From the NCBI RefSeq assembly GCF_004359215.1, contig NW_027152196.1, positions 619,545 through 683,544 of the forward strand: a stretch of DNA of 64,000 nt. The letters run 5' to 3'. The notes beneath the pieces are model-generated. The model did no database searches. It was not told the origin of the DNA and saw only the letters and a program-made list of their open reading frames with translations. The stretch's first letter is position 1. Each line of letters opens with the position of its first letter. Source of the stretch: Bremia lactucae. Lineage: Eukaryota > Oomycota > Peronosporomycetes > Peronosporales > Peronosporaceae. The position numbers and the translations under genes were made by a program. Of this stretch, positions 34,600 through 43,859 are shown one piece after another.

Positions 34600-35316
34600 C
34601 TAAAATTTTACAACATTAAGATCGAGGTAAGTATTGAAATAAACTTTGCCCCTGTATACCTCAAAGCCCGCTTCAATGGAAACTAAGTCTAGTGGAAAAG
34701 TGGTGCTGAACGGGAGACTATTAGGAAAGTCCATGAGGTTTCCAACGAATTGCATGGCATCCTGAGACGGAATATACGTAAAGGTGGTGACATCGTCAAC
34801 TTTATTCGTGAAAACTTGAAATAGCATTCCGTTCACGACTACAGTTGTAACGGAAGCTGACCTATCGGCAACGGTCTCCACTATGGGCCCGTTGTACGAG
34901 GCCAGTCTGATGGCATGCACGAAAGCGGCAGTTCCATCTGTGCTTCGCTTCGTATTTATTTTTATAAAGACAGACGAAATATTGCCACTTTGTGGCTCGG
35001 AGATGCCGAACGAGAAACTCGCATGAGCCTCTCGAATCGAATCGAGAGGCATTCGAGGAAACTTAGTCTTTGCAAACGCTGACGACACCTTATACGTAGG
35101 ATCATCCTCGAATACGTTGAAAGTCGAAGACCACTGGATGGCTGTTTCCAAGTCTTTTGAAGATGTTGAGCACACGGAATTGCGAGCACTGGCCTGACTG
35201 TTTACGACGTAAGATTTGAAATCCAACAAGCCGGCTTTACAGTCTGGTAAGACGTTACTCTCAGTTGCCGCCACAACGGCGAAGGCCATTGCAATAGGAA
35301 TGAAAAAGTTCATCAT
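34600..35316 (-). CDS. Secreted GH12-like protein 2 (probable pseudoenzyme)
   Basis: 238 residues, intact, no intron. A signal peptide (MMNFFIPIAMAFAVVAATES) is followed by a GH12-type domain: Cys 26 and Cys 49, the strand AAFVHAIRLASYNG at 130-143 aligned with the nucleophile strand, VVVNGMLFQVFT at 159-170, and VSIEAGFEVYRG at 212-223. The acid/base Glu is kept (219), but the nucleophile Glu position is Val 133 and the nearby Trp is Arg 137, so hydrolysis by the usual retaining mechanism is not expected. One N-glycosylation sequon (Asn 112). In Phytophthora sojae an inactive XEG1 paralogue (XLP1) acts as a decoy for a host inhibitor; a similar role is inference only. The start could be either of two adjacent ATGs. 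Confidence 0.8.
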   Translation of the reverse strand: MMNFFIPIAMAFAVVAATESNVLPDCKAGLLDFKSYVVNSQASARNSVCSTSSKDLETAIQWSSTFNVFEDDPTYKVSSAFAKTKFPRMPLDSIREAHASFSFGISEPQSGNISSVFIKINTKRSTDGTAAFVHAIRLASYNGPIVETVADRSASVTTVVVNGMLFQVFTNKVDDVTTFTYIPSQDAMQFVGNLMDFPNSLPFSTTFPLDLVSIEAGFEVYRGKVYFNTYLDLNVVKF

Positions 35317-35334
35317 GGTTGGTCGGAGCGAGGC

Positions 35335-35347
35335 AAATTGCTTATGA
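35335..35347 (-). promoter_or_regulatory. Core promoter of GH12-like gene 2, with a 1-bp deletion
   Basis: Minus strand reads TCATAAGCAATTT. The duplicate gene at 40048-40061 reads TCATTAAGCAATTT. One T of the initiator is missing here, which also shortens the initiator to CAATTT spacing. Confidence 0.65.
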
Positions 35348-35599
35348 CAACAGAAAGTGAGAGAGCTCTTGGCGGCAATGACGTCCCTTAAACATCCGAG
35401 AGGTTGGGGACTGGCTTTGGGTGTACCGTTATGCTAATCGACAGGGGGGGGGGTGAGTGTCGCAATTGGCTATTTCAGGCTTTAAAATCTACCGCATGGA
35501 TTGCTTGTTCCGTCTATGGTCTAATGTGGGGGCTTTGCACCAGGGACTCAACATTATTTGACAAAATTATGAAACAAATTTCGTGTAACTCTTAGGATC

Positions 35600-35905
35600 G
35601 TGGCTTGTCGCAATCTTGCCGGTTGCATGAAGGCAAAAAAATACGTGCACAGTAGCAAGCAAGGGTTGTAAACACCATCTGCGCACGATTAATTTTTACA
35701 TTTTTTTCCCGAGATCGAGTAAAGCCAGACAGTCTGTCGAAAGCGCCAGGAAAGGTAGAAGAATTGATAGCGTCAGCTTCGTGCTTTAGGGATAAAATTG
35801 TCGCTTTACATCGGACGATATGAAACGACCAGTACTTTGCTGGTCTGCAGACAATCGGTAACTCAATCAAGAAATGAAGAGCATGCTGTTTGTATAATGA
35901 AGTCA
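35600..35905 (+). pseudogene. Unit X, copy 4
   Basis: Shares GTGCACAG, CAAGGGTTGTAAAC, GAGATCGAGTAAAGCCAGACAG, GCCAGGAAAGGTAGA and the coding-like end SDDM...LCWSADNR then MKSMLFV with the other copies, with frameshifts. It lies 290-590 bp upstream of GH12-like gene 2. 35906-36185 has no recognised feature. Confidence 0.5.
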
Positions 35906-36185
35906 TAAATGAAATATTGGGAACCGGTACACACACCCCTTTTGGTATAGCCACACAACCGACCCTTGTCGCATATTTTCAGCTCAACTTCTCCTTTGTG
36001 CCCATTTCAATTTGCTTTTTTATGACTTGCCAATCAAGTGCGGGCGCTCTTGGCTTTTTCTCGCCTTTCAATATCAGTACATCTAACTGACAGCTCGTCA
36101 AAAGAGCTCTTCCTTGAAAAAAGGGATTTGACGTATGGTTCACGATAACCAGACTCTGTTCCTTGACTAAATGTTTTGGCTTGGG

Positions 36186-36641
36186 TGTAACGGGGTGTAT
36201 CGTTACATGAAATAAAAACTTAAAGATTGTTAATTAATATATTATCCAAAAGGTAGATAATATTTGGAGGATATTACTTTATATAGTAATGTCCTGAATT
36301 CTTATCCATAAATAGGTATAGGCCATTATGTCTATTTATTCCGCAGACTAATCAGCTGTAGAAGTAATCAAAGAGAGTTACAAGATAAGATAGATAAGAA
36401 TTCATTTACATGTTTAGTGTTAGGTTATATTTAAGTCAGCATTTACAAAGATAGATTAAGAGAAACTTAACTATATTAATACAGTTTTCATTTTACCCTC
36501 TTAAGTTAACTTGTCTTAAGAGAAGTCTTCCTCTATACGTACAGTGTACGCCACCTAACGAAAGGCACCACTCACAACTGAAGCAGTGTGAAGTGAAGTG
36601 GACTTGTACTGAAACAGTACAAGTCGTAGTGCCCCGTTACA
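36186..36641 (+). repeat. LTR family A, solo
   Basis: TGTAACGGGGTGTATCG to CCCCGTTACA, 456 bp, closely similar to 14621-15071. The following bases (ACTGCAGCACC) lack the primer-binding site, and no target-site duplication is evident, so it is a solo or broken LTR. Confidence 0.85.
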
Positions 36642-36891
36642 ACTGCAGCACCGCGAAGACTCCTTACCAAAATATAACTCGTAAGCAGGCAGACAAAAAA
36701 ATGATCGAAGCATTGGAGGAGTCTCGGACTGTTGCCGCCGCAGAAAACCGTGCGGACGACACACTCTTGCCACATTACATGTTCATGCTGAGCTCGGTAT
36801 ATTTTCGGTAATTTGTCAAGGATAGCACTGTTGAGTAAGTTTAAGCCTTTTTGCATTTCAGGATGCAATAGCCGGTTTCATAAGCAAAACA
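36642..36891. other. Unassigned stretch between two LTRs
   Basis: The first 45 bp (CAGCACCGCGAAGACTCCTT...) resemble 56779-56820 (CAGCACCGAGAACGGCTTTC...), which also follows an LTR end. A plus-strand frame of about 50 codons crosses it, with no recognised family. Confidence 0.4.
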
Positions 36892-37108
36892 TGTAGGCGG
36901 GCACGTCGTAATGCGGCCACGCTCTACTTAGCACACACCCTAGCACAGCGAGGAAGCGGTTTGCAGCTTCTCTTGCAAACGCAATTTTAGAAAATCATAT
37001 TATCGATGAGAAATGCACGTGGTACCTATACGCTAATAAGTTTGGAAAGTGTGTGGCTTGAGCGGTCCTCCGTCTCCCTGTGCGCACTTACCAAGTAGGT
37101 AGTAATTT
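36892..37108 (-). repeat. LTR family C, partial (inverted)
   Basis: Starts TGTAGGCGGGCACG and runs into the large N gap. It faces an oppositely oriented family C end at 38067 across the gap. Confidence 0.8.
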
Positions 37109-38066
37109 NNNNNNNNNNNNNNNNNNNNNNNNNNNNNNNNNNNNNNNNNNNNNNNNNNNNNNNNNNNNNNNNNNNNNNNNNNNNNNNNNNNNNNNNNNNN
37201 NNNNNNNNNNNNNNNNNNNNNNNNNNNNNNNNNNNNNNNNNNNNNNNNNNNNNNNNNNNNNNNNNNNNNNNNNNNNNNNNNNNNNNNNNNNNNNNNNNNN
37301 NNNNNNNNNNNNNNNNNNNNNNNNNNNNNNNNNNNNNNNNNNNNNNNNNNNNNNNNNNNNNNNNNNNNNNNNNNNNNNNNNNNNNNNNNNNNNNNNNNNN
37401 NNNNNNNNNNNNNNNNNNNNNNNNNNNNNNNNNNNNNNNNNNNNNNNNNNNNNNNNNNNNNNNNNNNNNNNNNNNNNNNNNNNNNNNNNNNNNNNNNNNN
37501 NNNNNNNNNNNNNNNNNNNNNNNNNNNNNNNNNNNNNNNNNNNNNNNNNNNNNNNNNNNNNNNNNNNNNNNNNNNNNNNNNNNNNNNNNNNNNNNNNNNN
37601 NNNNNNNNNNNNNNNNNNNNNNNNNNNNNNNNNNNNNNNNNNNNNNNNNNNNNNNNNNNNNNNNNNNNNNNNNNNNNNNNNNNNNNNNNNNNNNNNNNNN
37701 NNNNNNNNNNNNNNNNNNNNNNNNNNNNNNNNNNNNNNNNNNNNNNNNNNNNNNNNNNNNNNNNNNNNNNNNNNNNNNNNNNNNNNNNNNNNNNNNNNNN
37801 NNNNNNNNNNNNNNNNNNNNNNNNNNNNNNNNNNNNNNNNNNNNNNNNNNNNNNNNNNNNNNNNNNNNNNNNNNNNNNNNNNNNNNNNNNNNNNNNNNNN
37901 NNNNNNNNNNNNNNNNNNNNNNNNNNNNNNNNNNNNNNNNNNNNNNNNNNNNNNNNNNNNNNNNNNNNNNNNNNNNNNNNNNNNNNNNNNNNNNNNNNNN
38001 NNNNNNNNNNNNNNNNNNNNNNNNNNNNNNNNNNNNNNNNNNNNNNNNNNNNNNNNNNNNNNNNNN
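37109..38066. other. Assembly gap, 958 N
   Basis: A sized gap between oppositely oriented family C LTR ends. The reading frames that cross it are meaningless. Confidence 0.98.
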
Positions 38067-39312
38067 AAATATAAATCAGTCTGAAAATTACTACCTACTT
38101 GGGAAGTGCGTACGAGGAGACGGAGAACCGCTCCCATGACGACACTTCACCAGAGTTCTTAGTGAGTTGGGTGAGGTCGCTTACACGCCCACCACAACTA
38201 CCTCACTGCACGCAAGAGAAGCAGGTGCAAACCGCTTCCTCGCTGGGCTAGGGTGTGTGCTTAAGTAGAGCGTGGCCGCATTACGACGTGCCCGCCTACA
38301 GTATGTCTCGGTTGCAAACTTGCTGCTTTAATGGGAGTACTCGCTTTGACACGCTCCTATGAGAAAGCTAAAGTCGAATCTCCAATAATAGCACTGCAGG
38401 ACACATTGGAAGCCACATGACACGCATTTCTACCTACTATTGGCACGGCTCAACACGATACGCATAAGCGGGTGGACGCGCATCAATTTTATCCCAGTCA
38501 TTTGAAATAAAAAACGAACGGATTATAGTATATACATATTTACTAAATAATTGTAATTTTTTAACTGACGTATTAAATGAAACTCATTATGCATGTCGAC
38601 TCATGGTTCCTCGACCAACATCGAGTCTAGCAGTGATTATTACTCTACCGAAGTGAGAACGATGTTCTTTAATGTCAGACTTTACGTTCATTACTAATTT
38701 ACTCCTAAATCTTACTCCTCTTGCAGGAAATAATATTTTATATTGTTCCTCATAAAATTTATTATGTTTCACCCACCTTGACAAACAGTCACTAAAAGGA
38801 GTGATTTGAAGTTCAATCGTGTCTCTCTATTAGGGAGCACAAGGTGGTTTATTTCAATTCTAACTGTTTCCAAATCAGGATTTTTTTTTATGTTGCTGTA
38901 CACCTTGTTACAACTCCTGCCAGAAATTACAGTAGCACATTTTGTTGCTTCGGTCATCAATTGTTGTCAACTTACACTTCATATTTAGAATACAACGATC
39001 GACGCCTCTATGTTGGTAGCGGGTGCATCTCTCAATAGCCAGGGAGGGTCAAAATTATAATGCTTCATACAGAAGAGTGATCAGGTCACTTCCATTAAAG
39101 CTAACTGCTTACTACAAATGCCAACCGACACACATCAACGAGGCAATAAGTAAGTAATGCACCCCCTACCGTGAGTTAGGCTTGATGCGCTAGATAGCGA
39201 CAGACCGGACCTGGATTGGTCATTAGGTGATTCAAATGCACAACAAAGACAAAGAAAATGGTACAACAGATTCAAATGCAAGAGGCATCGCATTGTAATG
39301 ACATTATTCAAA

Positions 39313-40029
39313 CTAAAATTTTACAACATTAAGATCGAGGTAAGTATTGAAATAAACTTTGCCCCTGTATACCTCAAAGCCCGCTTCAATGGAAACTAAG
39401 TCTAGTGGAAAAGTGGTGCTGAACGGGAGACTATTAGGAAAGTCCATGAGGTTTCCAACGAATTGCATGGCATCCTGAGACGGAATATACGTAAAGGTGG
39501 TGACATCGTCAACTTTATTCGTGAAAACTTGAAATAGCAATCCGTTCACGACTACAGTTGTAACGGAAGCTGACCTATCGGCAACGGTCTCCACTATGGG
39601 CCCGTTGTACGAGGCCAGTCTGATGGCATGCACGAAAGCGGCAGTTCCATCTGTGCTTCGCTTCGTATTTATTTTTATAAAGACAGACGAAATATTGCCA
39701 CTTCGTGGCTCGGAGATGCCGAACGAGAAACTCGCATGAACCTCTCGAATCGAATCGAGAGGCATTCGAGGAAACTTAGTCTTTGCAAACGCTGACGACA
39801 CCTTATACGTAGGATCATCCTCGAATACGTTGAAAGTCGAAGACCACTGGATGGCTGTTTCCAAGTCTTTTGAAGATGTTGAGCACACGGAATTGCGAGC
39901 ACTGGCCTGACTGTTTACGACGTAAGATTTGAAATCCAACAAGCCGGCTTTACAGTCTGGTAAGACGTTACTCTCAGTTGCCGCGACAACGGCGAGGGCC
40001 ATGGTAATAGGAATGAAAAAGTTTATCAT
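39313..40029 (-). CDS. Secreted GH12-like protein 3 (probable pseudoenzyme)
   Basis: 238 residues, intact, duplicate of protein 2. It starts at the ATG at 40029, matching the duplicate; an in-frame extension upstream lies across the core promoter and is not expected to be translated. Signal peptide MINFFIPITMALAVVAATES. The active-site state is the same as protein 2: nucleophile position Val 133, acid/base Glu 219 kept. Eight codons differ from protein 2, seven of them changing the residue (positions 2, 9, 11, 97, 109, 164 and the like) and one silent. Role as for protein 2, inferred. Confidence 0.8.
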   Translation of the reverse strand: MINFFIPITMALAVVAATESNVLPDCKAGLLDFKSYVVNSQASARNSVCSTSSKDLETAIQWSSTFNVFEDDPTYKVSSAFAKTKFPRMPLDSIREVHASFSFGISEPRSGNISSVFIKINTKRSTDGTAAFVHAIRLASYNGPIVETVADRSASVTTVVVNGLLFQVFTNKVDDVTTFTYIPSQDAMQFVGNLMDFPNSLPFSTTFPLDLVSIEAGFEVYRGKVYFNTYLDLNVVKF

Positions 40030-40047
40030 GGTTGGTCGGAGCGAGGC

Positions 40048-40061
40048 AAATTGCTTAATGA
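40048..40061 (-). promoter_or_regulatory. Core promoter of GH12-like gene 3
   Basis: Minus strand TCATTAAGCAATTT, 18 bp before the ATG. A full match to the initiator plus CAATTT arrangement seen at gene 1. Confidence 0.75.
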
Positions 40062-40434
40062 CAACAGGGAATGAGAGAGCTCTTAGCGGCAATGACGTCC
40101 TTTGAACATCCGAGAGGTTGGGAACTGGCTTTGGGTGTACCTTTTTGAAGATCGACGGGGGGGGGCTGTGAATGTCGCAATTGGCTATTTCCGCCTTTAA
40201 AGTCTACCGCATGAATTGCTTGTTCCGTCTATGTTTTAACATGGAGGCTTTGCACGAAGTACAAAACATTACATGACAAGATTATGAAAGAAATTTCGTG
40301 TATCTCTTAGGATTGTGGCTTGTCGCAATTTTGCGGGTTGCAGAAGGCGAAAAAATACGTGCATAGTGGCTGGACCTTTACTGTAATCAGTGTAGGTTGA
40401 GTAGTATACTAGCAAAGGGTGCCCCGCTACAGGT

Positions 40435-40775
40435 GGCGTAACTCTCGATCAAATGCGTCCAAGTATATAGTGTTTCGAGCGGATGCGCCAGCATTCTTGG
40501 CCACTGTAGCGTGTATATCTATATATAAAATTATGTAGCGAACTTTTTATTGTCCAAATGCATATTTTGAAAAAAGAATAACAACCATTTAGCACAAAAA
40601 TTCATGAACGTTTAGTTTAAACAAACAAGTCTCGTATGTATCCACGGACAAATCTATGAATCGTGATGTTTGCGGTTCATGAGATTCTTGCGACATGTGG
40701 TCCTTGAATGATGTCAGATAAGCCATATGAGAACAGCTCTTATGGAATGGTCGTTGGTGCAATTGGTGTGATATA
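40435..40775 (-). repeat. Repeat R1, copy a (coding-like)
   Basis: About 85-90% identical to 47459-47757. Both are preceded by an LTR-like ...TACAGGTGGCG. On the minus strand both copies keep the frame TSFK, SQESHEP, DLSVDTYETCLF without indels. Unknown family; it could be the 3' end of a captured gene. Confidence 0.5.
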
Positions 40776-40894
40776 ACGGGACACCTTTCGCTACTTCTGA
40801 TAACAGTACAAGTCAACCTACACTGATTACAGTTAAGGTGGGGTGCCTTGACTACTTCACGTACAAGACGTGCAGAAGAATATTCCAAGGGCTA
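40776..40894 (-). repeat. LTR family B fragment (inverted)
   Basis: 3' end of the family on the minus strand (GATATAACGGGACACCTTTCG...), joined head to head with a plus-strand family B LTR. A further plus-strand tail of the same family is at 40370-40434. Confidence 0.7.
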
Positions 40895-42025
40895 AGATGT
40901 CCAGGGTGTCTGTTACACAAGTATTATTTCATATAAGAGGAATAGTAAATATTATTCCCTTTGAGAGGAAACAAATAATTAAAGTAAAAAATATTTAAAA
41001 GTTTTTGAAAACAAATTGTGAAATTATAAAAACAAATACTTTAAAAGGTGAAAGTCCTGTAAAATTATTAATCGGCGCGTTTTGGGAATTGGTTTGTTCC
41101 TTTAATTACAAAATTAATATCTTTATTAATTTTGACTTAAATAATTCCAACATTAACAAATTTGGTAATATTGATATAATAAGTCATTAACTCTATTAAT
41201 GTGTTGATTAAAGTCTACATCAACCCGCCAATCGCTATAAACACGATTTTGCGGTGCGCAAGGAGGCGCCATCCTTAGTTAGTTATTTTTATAATAAGTT
41301 CAGTAGTAGATAGAAGATCGTTACGTAAGAAACTAGATATATTAATACACTTTTAATTTTCTCTATTCTAAAGCCTTAGTCTAGATTTTTAAGCCAAAGA
41401 CCCTAAGCCTCATAAGAAACCTTTCTCTGTACCTTTGTGTACGTGAAGTTTCATGCAACGGGCTAAAGTTGCCCTAATGTTACACAGTCCTCGTTAAGTA
41501 CACTTGGTGTACTTAAGGGGATGGTCAATTACTAAATTTTAGTTATTAGACCCTGCACTCGGGTGTGGTTCATATTTGTGACCAACCCTCGCGTATGTAA
41601 TGCACAGGGTTGCATTCATATTAGTAGGGATGACGGCTAGCGTCATTCATTACCCGAGGTATCTAGAAAGATACGCTCGCAATACATATTAAGTGTTATC
41701 TATAGAGATGACAGTTTGATTGGTAAAAATAGGTATTTATATTCAATACGATTAAATATAAATCAGTCTGAAAACTACTTCCTACTTGGTAAGTGCGCAC
41801 GAAAAGCCGAATTACCGCTCCCGTGACGACACTTAGCCAAAGTACTTAGTGCGTTGGGTGAGGTCGCTAACGCGCCCACCACAACTACCTCACTGCACGC
41901 AAGAGAAGCTGGTTAAACCGCTTCCTCGCTGAGCTAGGGTGTGTGTTTGAGTAGAGCGTGGCCGCATTACGACATGCCCGCCTACCTTTCATGGCACTGT
42001 AACCAGTGTGAGGTGCTCAATCATT
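40895..42025 (+). repeat. LTR family B, 5' LTR of E10, interrupted
   Basis: Plus-strand family B sequence from about 40895 to 41453 and again from 42002 to about 42023 (TGGCACTGTAACCAGTGTGAGG), split by a family C solo LTR. The last part of the LTR, the primer-binding site and the gag start are deleted: the sequence goes straight into mid gag at about 42026. Confidence 0.8.
41454..41996 (+). repeat. LTR family C, complete solo LTR with 5-bp target duplication
   Basis: TGCAACGGGC to CCCGCCTACC, 543 bp, inserted in a family B LTR. TTTCA occurs directly before (41449-41453) and directly after (41997-42001). This defines the full length and ends of family C; the last base should be A in an intact copy. 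Confidence 0.9.
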
Positions 42026-42540
42026 GGAATTGTTGAGACAGCAGCATGTCATTGCTGCTACGGGCCGACGCTTCGACCTGAAAGCTTAAAGATCAATATC
42101 TCTAAGTTTAGGCAGCCGAAAGCGACCCAATTTTATGATGGCTCGTAGAATTAGACGACGTCATTGAAGCTCGCCGTATTATTGATGATGCGACGAGTTT
42201 AATTTGGCATGTCCAACTTATCCGGACGTGCGAAATCTTGGAATTTGGGGATCAAGCTTCACAACTCATTAGACTTTGGGTCGTATGAGGTCTTAAAGAA
42301 CCGGCTCAGACAAACATTTGAGCTGCCACGTGCCAAATTTAAGGCTCAAGCCGAGCTCCTGAATTTGAAGCTGGGCAAGCGTGACAGTCACGCTATGCCC
42401 AACATACACGATACCTGGTCAATTGTGTCGTTAGTCATATAGCTGATGAACAAATACAGGTAATATGTTTACTAAAGGGCATGCAGACGGACCTGTAAAG
42501 ACACACCTGTTCCGGCTAGAATTAGAGTCGCCAGACCAAG

Positions 42541-42616
42541 CCATCTCTATAGCGGAATAGGAGGACTTTAGCCTGAAACAGGCTTTCAAAGTCCTCCTGT
42601 TCCGCTATAGAGATGG
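42541..42616. repeat. 29-bp inverted repeat in gag (E10)
   Basis: 42541-42569 and 42588-42616 are reverse complements with one mismatch (arm begins CCATCTCTATAGCGGAAT). Other gag copies have only the left arm at this place. Confidence 0.9.
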
Positions 42617-42779
42617 TTTGTTCACTCGGGTGCATATCGTCCACCAAGATGACAAGAAAATGGAGGTCAAGAACCCATGGATCTTTCGTATGTAGAGAGC
42701 AAGAAACCACGCTCCTCAAGTTACAAACAATTACAAAAATGTAATATTTCTCAATAGACGGGCCACTACGCCTATGAGT

Positions 42780-42830
42780 GGGAGGTCGATCTTTTTGCCT
42801 AGAAACACTGAGCAAAAAGATCGACCTCCC
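42780..42830. repeat. 18-bp perfect inverted repeat in gag (E10)
   Basis: GGGAGGTCGATCTTTTTG (42780-42797) and its exact reverse complement (42813-42830). The right arm is the ancestral sequence (QKDRPPS in gag); the left arm stands where other copies have the end of the zinc knuckle and SAPRP. Confidence 0.95.
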
Positions 42831-42959
42831 TCTCAGAGCAGCCGAGGACGCGGATCCGACGCTGTTGCAAATCGCAGTGAAGAGGCGGATCGTCACAAAA
42901 TGGACGGGTCAGTATCTAGCAACGTCAAAAAAAAATTTGCAGGCGTTTTGACGAAAGTT

Positions 42960-43562
42960 CTGTCTCACACATAAACTTTGTGTAACTGCCCCAGAGGACT
43001 AGGTTATCCTCATTACTCTGAAAACAAAAGTGTCAATTAAGTTGCCACTTAAGTCCCTAGTCGATTGTGGGCAATTAATAATTTTATTAAACGGCAAATC
43101 GCTAGAAGATCGCACACTGAGCGCGATATCCTTTTAAAGAGGATAACAGTGTGCTTTGCAACAGGCGCATCTGTAACAGTAAGGAAACGTGTAGTTTGTA
43201 TCCAATAAATGTTTAAGGCTAAACAGTACGATGATGATTTCATCGTACTTGATTTGGATGACAAATTTGATGTCATTATTGGGTTACCATGGCTCAGAAA
43301 GTACGAGCCATGTTTAAATTGGCAGCATCAAGCCCTTACGATGCCTGTCTCATGTTTATTAGATGGCCAACTCTTGAACGTCTTGGATCGTTCACAAGCG
43401 TGTGGATGTCCTACGAGGGAGTGCCATGGCCTCACTTGTAGGTCGGTCGCTAGCATGACTGCACAAGCACAAGACCTCAGTGTGAATACCCAACACTGTG
43501 GAGTTAGATCCCGACGGCTGTGCACAAGCACAGGCAGCGTCGAAGTTCAATCACTCGAATAA
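42960..43562 (+). pseudogene. Aspartic protease remnant (E10)
   Basis: LVDCG at 43058-43072 is followed by a frameshift. A second open frame from 43209 carries KQYDDDFIVLDLDDKFDVII and GLPWLRKYEPCLNW, then the linker CPTRECHGLTC. The catalytic Asp-Cys-Gly is still present. Confidence 0.85.
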
Positions 43563-43859
43563 GTTGAGTGATAAAAATTAAGGATGCTTGCTTGAAAAGC
43601 AACATCCAAGAAAATCCAAAACGCCTGTCTATAAGATGCAGCGCGAAAGTTTTCAAGAAAAAATCGACTCTCGGCTGGAGAGTCGATCGTGAATGATCTC
43701 GCTGCGGATGCATAACCACGGCTAGATGCAGCTGAGAGGATACTTACCAAATAAATTCTGTGGGAATAAGTTCCCGGAAACCTGTGGTCAAAGGTTCCCA
43801 GGTCCCTTTGATAATAAGTTCCAAAGAGGGAATAGAGCGAATAAATGCCTTAGTAAACA

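Larger units (their letters stand above)
33343..35650. repeat. Segmental duplication, copy 1
   Basis: Nearly identical to 38067-40366, with scattered single-base changes and small indels. Contents: end of a family C LTR, about 1 kb without a recognised gene (33575-34599), the GH12-like gene, its promoter and the start of its upstream region. The similarity ends at about 35650, where copy 2 meets a family B LTR fragment. Confidence 0.9.
38067..40366. repeat. Segmental duplication, copy 2
   Basis: Counterpart of 33343-35650. Begins inside a family C LTR (to about 38300), then repeats the gene-poor stretch and the GH12-like gene. Copy 2 lacks an 8-base stretch present in copy 1 at 34086-34101. 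The right end stops just into the unit X leader, where a family B LTR tail begins. Confidence 0.9.
42026..42900 (+). pseudogene. gag remnant (E10)
   Basis: 42209-42442 is open and carries SNLSGRAKSWNLGIKL, FELPRAKFKAQAELLNLKLG and the block before the spacer. The C-terminal part is scrambled by two short inverted repeats (42541-42616 and 42780-42830), the second replacing the zinc knuckle tail. Confidence 0.8.

Noticed and set aside
34962..35189. 75-codon minus-strand frame inside GH12-like gene 2 (and its twin at 39675-39902)
   Set aside because: It lies in another frame of the same strand and is present in both copies only because the gene is duplicated.
14621..36641. The two near-identical family A LTRs as ends of one 22-kb element
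   Set aside because: Several complete elements in both orientations, GH12 genes and a tRNA lie between them, and the second LTR has no polypurine tract before it.
36593..36861. Short exon followed by a GT...TTTGCATTTCAG intron
   Set aside because: Joining across the proposed intron gives a stop almost at once, and the frame has no recognised homologue.
37080..38137. Very long reading frames on both strands
   Set aside because: They are made almost entirely of N codons in the 958-base gap.
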